DNA of 47,203 nucleotides from Eubacteriales bacterium. Lineage in GTDB: Bacteria > Bacillota > Clostridia > Oscillospirales > Butyricicoccaceae. Shown piece by piece: positions 19,204-27,168 of the stretch. The notes below the pieces were generated by a model. That model saw nothing but the letters and a program-made list of their open reading frames with translations, was not told where the DNA came from and made no database searches. Within the stretch, counting starts at the first letter, position 1; every line of letters starts with the position of its first letter. Made by a program: the position numbers and the translations under genes. The stretch is taken from assembly GCA_030524205.1 (NCBI GenBank), contig JAUNGZ010000007.1, positions 46,393 through 93,595 on the forward strand, given 5' to 3'.

Positions 19204-20136
19204 ATGGCTTTTACCGCTGCTGATGTAAAAAAGCTCCGCGAAATGACGAACGTGGGCATGATGGACTGCAAGAAGGCGCTGACCGAAGCGGACGGCGATT
19301 TTGACAAGGCGATCGAACTGCTCCGTGAAAAGGGTCTGGCAAAGGCCGCCAAAAAGGCCGGCCGAATCGCTGCCGAAGGCGTTGTCTGCGCTTCTGTCTG
19401 CGACAAATGCGGCGTAGGCGTGATCATCGAGGTAAACTCGGAGACCGACTTTGTTGCCAAGAATGTCGATTTCCAGAAGTTTGTCGCCGATCTGGCCGAC
19501 GTGGTCATCAAGGAGAATCCGGCTGACGTTGAAGCGCTCAAAACCTGCAAGATGGGCGAGTTGACGGTGGAAGGCGCGCTGCAGGAGAAGGTGCTCACCA
19601 TCGGTGAAAACATTCAGATTCGCCGCTTTGAGCGGTTCGACGATGCCACGGTTAACGTGGGTTACACGCATATGGGCGGCGTGATCGGTGTGCTGGTCGG
19701 CCTTTCTGTTTCCGATAATCTGAAGGGCAATGCGGCCGTTAAGGAGCTGGGCAAGGATATTGGCATGCAGGCCGCCGCGATGAACCCCTCCTTTATTGAC
19801 AAGTCCGAAGTTGACGAGGCGACGCTCGCCAAGGAGAAGGAAATCCTGCTGGCGCAGGCTCTCGAGGAGAATAAGACGGCTGCCAAGCCGAAGCCGGAGC
19901 AGATCATCCACAAGATGGTTGACGGCCGCATCGGAAAGTATTACGAGGAGAACTGCTTGTTGCAGCAGGCGTTCGTCAAGGAAAACAAGATTTCTGTCGA
20001 GCAGCACATCGCGGCTGTTGCCAAGGAACTTGGCGGCGAGATCAAGCTTGCGAAGTGCGTCCGTTTTGAAAAGGGCGAAGGCATTGAGAAGAAGCAGGAC
20101 GACTTCGCTGCGGAAGTTGCTTCCATGACAAAGTAA
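19204..20136 (+). CDS. tsf: Translation elongation factor Ts
   Basis: The guanine nucleotide exchange factor for EF-Tu, with 310 residues. The N-terminal UBA-like domain has VKKLREMTNVGMMDCKKAL, with the EF-Tu contact TDFVAKN near 80. Two dimer-type core repeats follow (VNVGYTHMGGVIGVLVGL, MQAAAMNPSFI). A C-terminal LLQQAFVKENKISVEQHI segment matches the family end. Its ribosome site is GGAGGAA and the gene is closed by a strong terminator. Confidence 0.98.
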   Translation: MAFTAADVKKLREMTNVGMMDCKKALTEADGDFDKAIELLREKGLAKAAKKAGRIAAEGVVCASVCDKCGVGVIIEVNSETDFVAKNVDFQKFVADLADVVIKENPADVEALKTCKMGELTVEGALQEKVLTIGENIQIRRFERFDDATVNVGYTHMGGVIGVLVGLSVSDNLKGNAAVKELGKDIGMQAAAMNPSFIDKSEVDEATLAKEKEILLAQALEENKTAAKPKPEQIIHKMVDGRIGKYYEENCLLQQAFVKENKISVEQHIAAVAKELGGEIKLAKCVRFEKGEGIEKKQDDFAAEVASMTK

Positions 20137-20196
20137 GGACGGATCAAATCCAAGCAGGACGTTCCAACTTTTGTTTGTCAAGTATGTATAATGGAA

Positions 20197-20235
20197 AGAA
20201 CCGAAAGATGCGCTTGCATCCTTCGGTTCTTTTTT
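20197..20235. terminator. Terminator between tsf and the convergent DUF1461 gene
   Basis: A 15-position stem with one mismatch (20197-20211 with 20216-20230), loop GCTT, and TTTTT continuing to 20235. It can also serve the minus-strand gene ending at 20247. Confidence 0.88.
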
Positions 20236-20246
20236 GCGTATTTACG

Positions 20247-20906
20247 CTACGGCTTGTCGTGCTTGCGGAGCAGCGCTGCGGCCGCGGCTGTCAGCACAGC
20301 GCCGCCGAGAGAGACGGTGAGTACGAACGCCCCCGTCCTGACCCAAAAAACCTCGGGCAGGATCTGTATGATTTGATCGGCTTGCTCGTCAAAAAGCCAG
20401 TTGGTCTTGCCGGGGAAAAAGACCGAGTGGAACGCGGTGAAAAGGCTGTTAAAATCAATCAGCGCCCACAATGCCGCAAGCGCGAATACCAGAGCCATTC
20501 CCGCAGCAGCCCAAAAAGCCGGGCTGCGTCCCGCAAACCGGTGGAACGCTATTTTGCGCCGCCATCGAAGCAGCGCGAGCGCCAGCAGCAATAACGAAGC
20601 GCAGCCGAGCAGAATGAAATCCAAACGGAACAGGACTTTACAGTCGGCAAAATGCTGCATTCCGCTGGCGGACCATTTAAGCTCACCCGTGCCAAAGGGC
20701 GCGTCTGCAACGAGATAGTCCATCACCTCGTCGTACGCCTGCCGGATGACGGCTTCGCTCCATCCGGTCTGCTCTGCCAGCGCAAGGGATTCAATCTGCT
20801 CGTAATAGAAAGGCCGGTATAGGATGGGAATAGCGACGGCGGCCGAAAGAAAAAACACGGCCAGAGCCAAGGAAAGCAGCAACGATAACAGCTTGGAGGG
20901 TTTCAT
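20247..20906 (-). CDS. DUF1461 / TIGR01906-type integral membrane protein
   Basis: A 219-residue membrane protein with about four helices: one N-terminal (about 5-29), two central (about 95-112 and 129-152) and one C-terminal (about 185-212). The conserved extracytoplasmic portion has AYDEVMDYLVADAPFGTGELKWS and MQHFADCKVLF, diagnostic of this uncharacterised Firmicutes family. No catalytic motif is obvious. Its ATG lies one base after the stop of the upstream lysoplasmalogenase-like gene, and its ribosome site is inside that gene's end, so the two form a coupled operon. Confidence 0.85.
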   Translation of the reverse strand: MKPSKLLSLLLSLALAVFFLSAAVAIPILYRPFYYEQIESLALAEQTGWSEAVIRQAYDEVMDYLVADAPFGTGELKWSASGMQHFADCKVLFRLDFILLGCASLLLLALALLRWRRKIAFHRFAGRSPAFWAAAGMALVFALAALWALIDFNSLFTAFHSVFFPGKTNWLFDEQADQIIQILPEVFWVRTGAFVLTVSLGGAVLTAAAAALLRKHDKP

Positions 20907-20907
20907 G

Positions 20908-21531
20908 TTATTCTCCTTTAGAATGGGCGGATAGCACGATCAGCACCTGCGAGGGCAGGTAAAACAGCCACATGCCAACACGGGTAAACGCATTCCACAG
21001 GCCGAGGTTGTGCGCGCCGACACAGACGTCGCAGCCGATGAAAAGCAGCAGGCCGACGGCAAACAAAAGCGCCTTTCGGTCTTTCGGCTGGAAGAGGCAG
21101 GCCTCTGCCGCGTTCAGCACGAGGTTCGTAAAATAGAACAGAGAGACGGCGATCAGCAAATCCGGCTTGCACAGCAGGATGAAAAGCGGAAGCACACGGA
21201 AAGGCAGAAGCCGGCGCAGGACCCGGCCGCGCTGCATGGAAAGGCGGATGAAGTATAGGGCCTGCACAATGCAGAACAGCGAAACGCCAAGCAGATACTG
21301 TTCTCCTTTTATCAGCAGGAACCAGTCTGCACCGGCTGTAAACGCCAGCGCGGAAGCGACCAGTCGACCGTCCGCGGTTCGGATATTCGTCAGGGCGGCG
21401 AATACGCACAACAGGATGGACGCGAATTTAAGCGGTGCGCTGTCGCTCCAATATGCGATGTCCATACCCATAAAAGCTGCATAAAGGAGCAGAGACAAAA
21501 TGGGGAAAAGCCGCGTCCGAAACCACGCCAT
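20908..21531 (-). CDS. Multi-pass membrane protein, probable lysoplasmalogenase (YhhN) family
   Basis: A 207-residue protein with about seven to eight hydrophobic helices. The pattern SALAFTAGADWFLLI...YLLGVSLFCIVQALYFIRL and the later FIGCDVCVGAHNLG resemble the YhhN/TMEM86 family, whose members cleave the vinyl-ether bond of lysoplasmalogens. Anaerobic clostridia contain plasmalogens, so the activity is plausible. The match was judged by eye and a generic membrane protein is the alternative. It is the first gene of a two-gene operon with a consensus promoter. Confidence 0.65.
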   Translation of the reverse strand: MAWFRTRLFPILSLLLYAAFMGMDIAYWSDSAPLKFASILLCVFAALTNIRTADGRLVASALAFTAGADWFLLIKGEQYLLGVSLFCIVQALYFIRLSMQRGRVLRRLLPFRVLPLFILLCKPDLLIAVSLFYFTNLVLNAAEACLFQPKDRKALLFAVGLLLFIGCDVCVGAHNLGLWNAFTRVGMWLFYLPSQVLIVLSAHSKGE

Positions 21532-21553
21532 TTATTTCACTCCTAACAAAATC

Positions 21554-21582
21554 ATATTAGGGCAATGACTCGCAGGTGTCAA
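21554..21582 (-). promoter_or_regulatory. Predicted sigma-A promoter of the YhhN-like/DUF1461 operon
   Basis: On the minus strand TTGACA (21582-21577), 17 bases, TAATAT (21559-21554). Confidence 0.75.
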
Positions 21583-21629
21583 GCGGCTTGCGTTAAAATA
21601 AGTTTTTTCTCCGGTTCGCCGCGCGCGTC

Positions 21630-21658
21630 TTGCATTTGCCCTGTTAATTCGATACAAT
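21630..21658 (+). promoter_or_regulatory. Predicted promoter of the YcxB-like gene
   Basis: TTGCAT (21630-21635), 17 bases, TACAAT (21653-21658). It is divergent from the promoter at 21554-21582. Confidence 0.65.
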
Positions 21659-21687
21659 AGAAAAAACGGCAAAGGAGTCCCCGAACG

Positions 21688-22224
21688 ATGGAATTAAAGT
21701 ACGATATTACAAAAGAAGACTATATTGCGTTTAATTTGAATTATTATACCCACAATGCGGTCGTGCAGCGCAGCATATTGACGACGCGCGTCGCAACGGC
21801 GGTCATCGTGCTGCTGGCTGGAACGGCGCTGATGGTTTGGCTCAATTTATTCCCGCCGCTGGCAATTGTGGTGTATGTAGCGCTTGCGGCCCTGTGCTTC
21901 TTTGGTACGCCGTGGTACATGCGGCACAAGATGATTAAGAACGTGGATCGGATTTTGAGCCGCGCCAATAACAAATCTGCCTGCGGACCAAAGACTCTGG
22001 TGCTGCGGGAGAATGACTTTGAACTGATCGGAGAAAATGAAGATACGACCTATCAGTATGAAGTGGTTCAGCGTACCGCTTCCGATGAAGGGCACTATTA
22101 TATTTTTGTGGATGAGTTTTCCGCGTTGATCGTGCCGTTTTCGGCCTTTGCGGATGAAACGCAAAAACAGGAATTCTATGCTCGGATTACCGCGCATATC
22201 ACAGATGAAGCGCTGAGGTGCTGA
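21688..22224 (+). CDS. YcxB-like family membrane protein
   Basis: A 178-residue protein with two adjacent membrane helices (about 33-53 and 56-75) followed by a soluble domain. The N-terminal YDITKEDYIAFNLNYYTHN and the C-terminal TYQYEVVQRTASDEGHYYIFVDEFSALIVPFSAF fit the YcxB-like family of small Firmicutes membrane proteins of unknown function. The C-terminal part resembles PH-like folds. Monocistronic, with its own promoter and a hairpin after the stop. Confidence 0.75.
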   Translation: MELKYDITKEDYIAFNLNYYTHNAVVQRSILTTRVATAVIVLLAGTALMVWLNLFPPLAIVVYVALAALCFFGTPWYMRHKMIKNVDRILSRANNKSACGPKTLVLRENDFELIGENEDTTYQYEVVQRTASDEGHYYIFVDEFSALIVPFSAFADETQKQEFYARITAHITDEALRC

Positions 22225-22228
22225 ATGG

Positions 22229-22251
22229 CAGGCTCCCGTTAAGGGAGCCTG
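22229..22251 (+). terminator. Hairpin after the YcxB-like gene
   Basis: A nine-pair stem CAGGCTCCC/GGGAGCCTG (22229-22237 with 22243-22251), then TCACTTTATG. The U-tract is poor, so termination may be inefficient. Confidence 0.55.
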
Positions 22252-22318
22252 TCACTTTATGGGAACCTTTTTATTGGTGTCTCGTCAAACCAGTTAAAAC
22301 AAGACGGGAGGGATTTGT

Positions 22319-23998
22319 ATGAAAAAGCGGATATTGGCAATCGCACTGATGGTGGGTATGCTCTTGCCGGCTGCGGGCGCCGCACAGGCGGAAAGCGATC
22401 CGGCGGCTGTGCGCACGCTGAGCAGGGCGGGCTTTGTGCAGCTGCTCGCGCGGTCCTCGGGCGAGGACTTTGCGTCCTATCAAGGCGAGGAAACCCCTTT
22501 TGCGGATGCGGAGGACGACGCGGCGGTCACATGGGCATATCATAAGTGGCTGGTTAATGGAGACGAGCGGAGTCTGTTCCGTCCGGACGACGCGATCACC
22601 CGGCAGGAGGCTGCTGCGATTCTGGGGCGCTATTTGGATTACAAATACACCGCGCTGCCCGGCGGCTGCGGCACGGGCGCGCCCAGCATGGATAACGTCG
22701 CCTCATGGGCGCGGGAGGGCGCGATGAAGTGCTGGATGTACGGTGTGATCCCGACGGACGGGACGGATTTCAACCCGTTGTCCCGCATGACCGGCGCGCA
22801 CGGCGCGCTGATGATCGATAACGCGAACAGCCTGACCATGTCTGCCGTCAGTGCGCCCGAACAAAAAACCTTTGCGGATTCTCTCGTTTCGGCGGTGGAG
22901 GCGAAAGGCAACTTTACGCTGTCGCCCTACTCGGCCCGGCTGTGCCTCGCCATGCTGGCGAACGGCGCAAAGGGAGATACACAAAAAGAACTGCTGGCCG
23001 CTTTGCAGATTGACGACCTTGGCGCGTTCAACGCGGCGGTTAAGCGGCAGATGCAGACCTACGACGGCTACGCGCGCATCATGCGTCTGGAAACCGCTAA
23101 CTCCATCTGGCTGAATCAAAGCTGGTTTGACGGAAAGGGCGCGTTCCTGCCCGCGTATCAGAAGCAGATGCAGGACTTTTATGCCGCCGAGACGAAGGAA
23201 GTGACCAACCAGAACTCGGTCGAGCAGGTGAACGCTTGGGCCAATGAAAAGACGAAGGGAAAGATCCCGTCCATCCTGACCGAGGACAACCGCGAATTTG
23301 TTACCGCACTGGTAAACGCGGTGTACTTTAAGGCCGCGTGGGCAAACGAGTTCTACGAAAACAATACGAAAAAGGCCGATTTCACCAATGCGGACGGTAC
23401 AACGGGCAAGGTAGACATGATGCACCAGACCGACTATTTCGGCTATTACGCCACGCCCGGCGCCGAAGCGCTCAAGATGGACTACCGCCAATACGCGGTG
23501 GACAATGAAGAGGGAGATAACTTTGAATCCTTCCGCGACGCGGACTTCAGCATGTACCTGATCAAAGCCGACGAAACGCTCGATGTACAGAATCTGCTTG
23601 ATCAGGCGGAATTTGTGTACGAGGATAGGATCAAGGCCGCCGTACCCAAGTTTAAGATCGAATATGGCCAGCCGCTGGACGACGCGCTGAAAGCACTGGG
23701 CGTAAAGACGGCCTACGACCATGCCAAGGCCGACCTTTCCGCGATGGTCGACCCGTCCGGCCTGCCGGGCGGCGAGCTGTTTCTGGATACGGTTCTGCAA
23801 AAGACCTTTATCGCGGTGGACGAAAAGGGCACCGAGGCCGCGGCTGTCACCGCCGCGATGAACGGCGGGGGTTCGGCCCCGCCGGAGCGCCCGCCGCTGG
23901 TGCGCGAATTTACGGCCGATTCGCCGTTCTGGTTTGCCATCCGCGACAACGCAAACGGCGAGATTTTGTTCGTTGGGCGGTATGAAACAGCGAAATAA
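22319..23998 (+). CDS. Exported serpin with N-terminal SLH domains
   Basis: A 559-residue serine-protease inhibitor. It has a signal peptide (about 1-24, ending AAQA) and two SLH-like cell-wall-binding modules: about 66-110 with LFRPDDAITRQEAAAILGRYLDY, and about 125-167. A complete serpin fold occupies about 183-556 (NFTLSPYSARLCLAMLANGAKGDTQKELLAAL, VTALVNAVYFKAAW, ADSPFWFAIRDN, GEILFVGRY). The reactive-loop hinge EKGTEAAAVT (502-511) is the small-residue pattern of inhibitory serpins. Counting from P17 = Glu502 places P1-P1' at Gly518-Ser519; the loop is several residues longer than usual and Gly/Pro-rich. Gut bacterial serpins known from Bifidobacterium and Eubacterium siraeum inhibit elastase-like host enzymes; the target here is inference. 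Monocistronic. Confidence 0.93.
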   Translation: MKKRILAIALMVGMLLPAAGAAQAESDPAAVRTLSRAGFVQLLARSSGEDFASYQGEETPFADAEDDAAVTWAYHKWLVNGDERSLFRPDDAITRQEAAAILGRYLDYKYTALPGGCGTGAPSMDNVASWAREGAMKCWMYGVIPTDGTDFNPLSRMTGAHGALMIDNANSLTMSAVSAPEQKTFADSLVSAVEAKGNFTLSPYSARLCLAMLANGAKGDTQKELLAALQIDDLGAFNAAVKRQMQTYDGYARIMRLETANSIWLNQSWFDGKGAFLPAYQKQMQDFYAAETKEVTNQNSVEQVNAWANEKTKGKIPSILTEDNREFVTALVNAVYFKAAWANEFYENNTKKADFTNADGTTGKVDMMHQTDYFGYYATPGAEALKMDYRQYAVDNEEGDNFESFRDADFSMYLIKADETLDVQNLLDQAEFVYEDRIKAAVPKFKIEYGQPLDDALKALGVKTAYDHAKADLSAMVDPSGLPGGELFLDTVLQKTFIAVDEKGTEAAAVTAAMNGGGSAPPERPPLVREFTADSPFWFAIRDNANGEILFVGRYETAK

Positions 23999-24001
23999 CG
24001 G

Positions 24002-24030
24002 TTGACAAAGCGCGTTTCGGGGTATAGAAT
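24002..24030 (+). promoter_or_regulatory. Predicted sigma-A promoter of thrS
   Basis: TTGACA (24002-24007), 17 bases, TAGAAT (24025-24030), just upstream of the T-box leader. Confidence 0.85.
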
Positions 24031-24039
24031 AAAACCATT

Positions 24040-24301
24040 CACAAGCAAAAGGCGATGACGGAAACCCTGTTGCCCCCCAAACGCCCTGCAGAGAGCGGAC
24101 GACGCGGCTGAAAGCGTCCGCAGGCGTGGGAAAACAGCACCGATTCTTGAGCTGCGCGGCGGAAATACCAGTATGCCGCGACGCGTCGTTCCCGTTACGA
24201 ACTCCGAGCGGCAGGTATGGCTCGTCCAAGCCTGCAAGCAGGGTGGAACCGTGGGTTTTTACAAGCTCACCCCTGATTTTACATCGGGGGTGGGCTTTTT
24301 C
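24040..24301 (+). promoter_or_regulatory. T-box riboswitch, threonine type
   Basis: Senses uncharged tRNA-Thr and antiterminates the thrS operon. Visible are the Stem I AG-bulge and distal loop (CAGAGAG near 24090, GGCTGAAAG near 24108), a likely specifier ACC at 24139-24141 followed by the usual TTGAGC, the invariant T-box AGGGTGGAACCGTG at 24240-24253, and a terminator stem (24263-24273 with 24287-24297) ending in a T run. The boundaries are approximate. Confidence 0.93.
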
Positions 24302-24333
24302 GTTCTCCCCGACAATGACTAGGAGGAAAAATC

Positions 24334-26088
24334 ATGTCCGAAGAAAACAAGTACACGTTTGAAAATCCGGAATACCGTGATACGTACCGTCATACGGTAT
24401 CCCATATTCTCGCGCAGGCCGTCAAGCGCCTGTATCCTGAGGTCAAGCTTGCCATCGGCCCGGCCATTGAAAACGGCTTCTACTACGATTTTGACGCGCC
24501 GTTCTCCTTCACTGAAGAGAACCTTGCCGCCATCGAGGCCGAAATGCGCAAGATCTGCAAGGAAAAGCTGCCGCTCGAGCGGTTTGAACTGCCCCGCGCG
24601 GAGGCCGTTAAATTTATGGAGGAGCGCGAAGAACCGTATAAGGTCGAGCTGATCAACGACCTGCCCGAGGATGCGGTCATTTCGTTCTACAAGCAGGGCG
24701 ACTTTACCGACCTGTGCGCCGGTCCGCACCTCGATTCGACCGGCCGCGTCAAGGGCAACGGTATTAAGCTGCAAAACGTCACGGGCGCGTACTGGCGCGG
24801 CGAATCTAAGAATAAAATGCTTCAGCGCATCTACGGCACGGCCTTCCCGAAGAAGGATGAGCTGGACGCTTACCTCGAGATGCTTGAGGAAGCCAAAAAA
24901 CGCGACCACCGCCGTCTCGGCAAGGAGCTCGGCCTGTTCATGCTGACCGAGGAGGGACCGGGCTTCCCGTTCTTCCTGCCGAACGGCATGACGCTCAAGA
25001 ACACGCTGATCGACTACTGGCGCGAGGTGCACAAGCGTTACGGCTACGTCGAGGTTTCTACGCCCATCATCCTCAACCGAGCGCTGTGGGAGCGTTCGGG
25101 CCACTGGGGACACTATAAGAACAATATGTACACCACCGTCATCGACGACGAGGATTACGCGATCAAGCCGATGAACTGCCCGGGCGGCATGCTGGTGTAC
25201 AAGGCGCAGCCGCACTCCTACCGCGATCTGCCGCTGCGCGTGGGCGAGCTGGGGCTTGTCCACCGCCACGAGCTGTCGGGCGCGCTGCACGGCCTGTTCC
25301 GCGTGCGCTGCTTTACGCAGGACGATGCGCATATCTTCATGACCCCCGAGCAGATCAAGGACGAGATCAAGAACGTTGTGAAATTGTTTGACGAGGTGTA
25401 TTCGACCTTCGGTCTGTCCTACGCGATCGAGCTTTCGACCATGCCCGAGGATCACATGGGCGACGAGAGCGTGTGGGCGTTTGCCGAGCAGACGCTCAAG
25501 GAGGCTATCACTGAGATGGGCAAGGATTTCGTCGTCAACGAGGGCGACGGCGCGTTCTATGGGCCTAAGCTGGATTTCCATCTGGCCGATTCGCTCGGCC
25601 GCACATGGCAGTGCGGCACCGTGCAGCTCGACTTCCAGATGCCCGAGCGGTTTGAACTGGAATACACCGGCGCGGACGGGGAAAAGCACCGTCCGGTCAT
25701 GATTCACCGCGTCGTGCTCGGCTCGATCGAGCGCTTCATCGGCGTGATTACCGAGCACTTCGCGGGTGCGTTCCCAACATGGCTTGCTCCCGAGCAGGTG
25801 CGCGTCATGCCGATGACCGACCGCAACATCGCCTGCGCGCAGAGCGTGCTGGACACGCTGAACGACGCGGGCTTCCGCGCCGCACTGGACAGCCGCAACG
25901 AAAAGATCGGCTACAAGATCCGAGAGGCGCAGGTGCATAAAGTGCCGTATATGATCGTCATTGGCGATAAGGACGAGGAAAAGGGCATCATCTCCGTGCG
26001 CGACCGCAAGACGGGCGAGACCACCCAGATGGAGGTGCAGGAATTCGTCGAAAAGCTCGCTTACGAGGTCAAGGAAAAATTGCGGTGA
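24334..26088 (+). CDS. thrS: Threonyl-tRNA synthetase lacking the N-terminal TGS domain
   Basis: Charges tRNA-Thr. The 584-residue protein begins almost directly with the editing domain (HTVSHILAQA at about 20-29, DLCAGPHL near 131). The class II catalytic core follows (motif 2 region HRHELSGALHGLFRVRCFTQDDAHIF near 310, CGTVQLDF near 430, motif 3 VVLGSIERFIG) and then the anticodon-binding domain (about 485-584). Typical bacterial ThrRS is about 640 residues with a 60-residue TGS domain, which is absent. The upstream sequence is the T-box leader, so this is not an annotation error. ATG 24334 has AGGAGGAAA upstream. Its TGA overlaps the GTG of the next gene. Confidence 0.97.
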   Translation: MSEENKYTFENPEYRDTYRHTVSHILAQAVKRLYPEVKLAIGPAIENGFYYDFDAPFSFTEENLAAIEAEMRKICKEKLPLERFELPRAEAVKFMEEREEPYKVELINDLPEDAVISFYKQGDFTDLCAGPHLDSTGRVKGNGIKLQNVTGAYWRGESKNKMLQRIYGTAFPKKDELDAYLEMLEEAKKRDHRRLGKELGLFMLTEEGPGFPFFLPNGMTLKNTLIDYWREVHKRYGYVEVSTPIILNRALWERSGHWGHYKNNMYTTVIDDEDYAIKPMNCPGGMLVYKAQPHSYRDLPLRVGELGLVHRHELSGALHGLFRVRCFTQDDAHIFMTPEQIKDEIKNVVKLFDEVYSTFGLSYAIELSTMPEDHMGDESVWAFAEQTLKEAITEMGKDFVVNEGDGAFYGPKLDFHLADSLGRTWQCGTVQLDFQMPERFELEYTGADGEKHRPVMIHRVVLGSIERFIGVITEHFAGAFPTWLAPEQVRVMPMTDRNIACAQSVLDTLNDAGFRAALDSRNEKIGYKIREAQVHKVPYMIVIGDKDEEKGIISVRDRKTGETTQMEVQEFVEKLAYEVKEKLR

Positions 26089-26774
26089 GCGCAGAGCAGC
26101 CGCGGGCTGCCTGCGTGAGAGATGCAGCGGCCCTGTGGGGCAGGCGGCTGTTGATGCTGGCGGTGGGCACGGTCGTTTCACAGGCGGGGATTCAGTTGTT
26201 TGTCGCCGTGCGTTTGGGCTCTGACCCGTATATGGTATTCATACAGGGCGTCGCCCGGTTGACCGGCTTGTCTAACGGCATGGCGATGAATATCGTCATG
26301 CTTGTGCTGATGGCGCTGCTTCTCGCTTTTACGAGCGGATATATCCGGCCGGGTACGGTGCTGTGCACGTTCTGTGTCGGTCCCTTGGTCGGTGCATATG
26401 AGCGGTTATATGGCTTGCTGCTGCCCGCAGAACCGGCGCTGGCGCTGCGATGCGCGTTGATTTTGCTGGCTTGTGTAATCGCGTCGTTTGGGCTGGCGGT
26501 CATGCTTCAGTCAGAAGCGGGAGCCTGCCCAAACGATTTGATTTCAGTTGTGCTGTCTGACAAGATCGGGCGGCTGGAGTTTCGGTTTGCCCGAATCGGT
26601 ACGGACGCGGTTCTGGTGGCCGCAGGTTTTCTAATGGGCGGCACAGTTGGCGTTGGTACGCTGGCTTCCGTCTGCCTGTATGGGCCGATCATTCAAGTTT
26701 TTACGCCGACTGCGAAAAAGCTTGCACGCCTGCTTCATGTTGAGGAAATCGCTGCCCGGCAAGAGAAGCTGTAA
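26085..26774 (+). CDS. YczE/YyaS/YitT-type membrane protein co-transcribed with thrS
   Basis: A 229-residue protein with about five to six membrane helices. RRLLMLAVGTVVSQAGIQLFVAVRLGSDPYMVF, FCVGPLVGAYERL and SEAGACPNDLISVVLSDKIG fit the YczE-like membrane protein family, whose function is not established. The GTG start at 26085 overlaps the thrS stop (GTGA), so it is translated from the thrS mRNA and inherits T-box control. That makes a link to threonine supply, for example transport, reasonable but unproven. No separate promoter is visible. Confidence 0.82.
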   Translation: MSAEQPRAACVRDAAALWGRRLLMLAVGTVVSQAGIQLFVAVRLGSDPYMVFIQGVARLTGLSNGMAMNIVMLVLMALLLAFTSGYIRPGTVLCTFCVGPLVGAYERLYGLLLPAEPALALRCALILLACVIASFGLAVMLQSEAGACPNDLISVVLSDKIGRLEFRFARIGTDAVLVAAGFLMGGTVGVGTLASVCLYGPIIQVFTPTAKKLARLLHVEEIAARQEKL

Positions 26775-26789
26775 GTAGAAGATGCGGGG

Positions 26790-27089
26790 CTACCCCTGCT
26801 CGAGCGCGCGGATGCCGTCGGTCGATTTGAACACTTTGATGTGGTACAGCTTGCCCGATTCGAGCGGCCCAAAGGTGAAGCGGCCAAGTTCGTCGGTATA
26901 CAGCGCGCTGATCGGGCGTGTGGGCGCGTCCGCCCGGTAGACGGTGACAAGCGCGGCTTCAACCGGCTTATCGTCTCCGTCGACGACGGTGCCGACAAGT
27001 GCGGGGCGCTGGTCGAGAAACAGTGAAACTGTGGTGTCAACGACTTCGTGGGCCGCTGGTTTGACATAGAAGGACTGCGAAAGATTCAT
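26790..27089 (-). CDS. Small carboxypeptidase-regulatory/Cna-B-like domain protein
   Basis: A 99-residue protein that is essentially one beta-sandwich domain of the carboxypeptidase regulatory-like/Cna-B type: LVGTVVDGDDKPVEAALVTVYRA and TDELGRFTFGPLESGKLYHIKVF are the hallmark strands. These domains normally occur as repeats in large secreted proteins; this copy has no signal peptide, membrane helix or sorting motif. It could be cytoplasmic, exported by another route, or a fragment that became an independent gene. It has a ribosome site (AAGGGG), is convergent with yczE (16-base gap) and divergent from proS. Function unknown. Confidence 0.78.
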   Translation of the reverse strand: MNLSQSFYVKPAAHEVVDTTVSLFLDQRPALVGTVVDGDDKPVEAALVTVYRADAPTRPISALYTDELGRFTFGPLESGKLYHIKVFKSTDGIRALEQG

Positions 27090-27130
27090 GGCAGATTACC
27101 CCTTGTTCAGTACGAAATGATCTATTGCAA

Positions 27131-27143
27131 TGTATGAAATACA
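27131..27143. promoter_or_regulatory. Short dyad upstream of proS
   Basis: TGTATGAAATACA is an inverted repeat with a three-base centre in the 79-base gap between the Cna-B-like gene and proS. It is a possible operator; no clear promoter was recognised there. Confidence 0.3.
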
Positions 27144-27168
27144 CTCAGAAAAGGTGAGGGAATACAAT

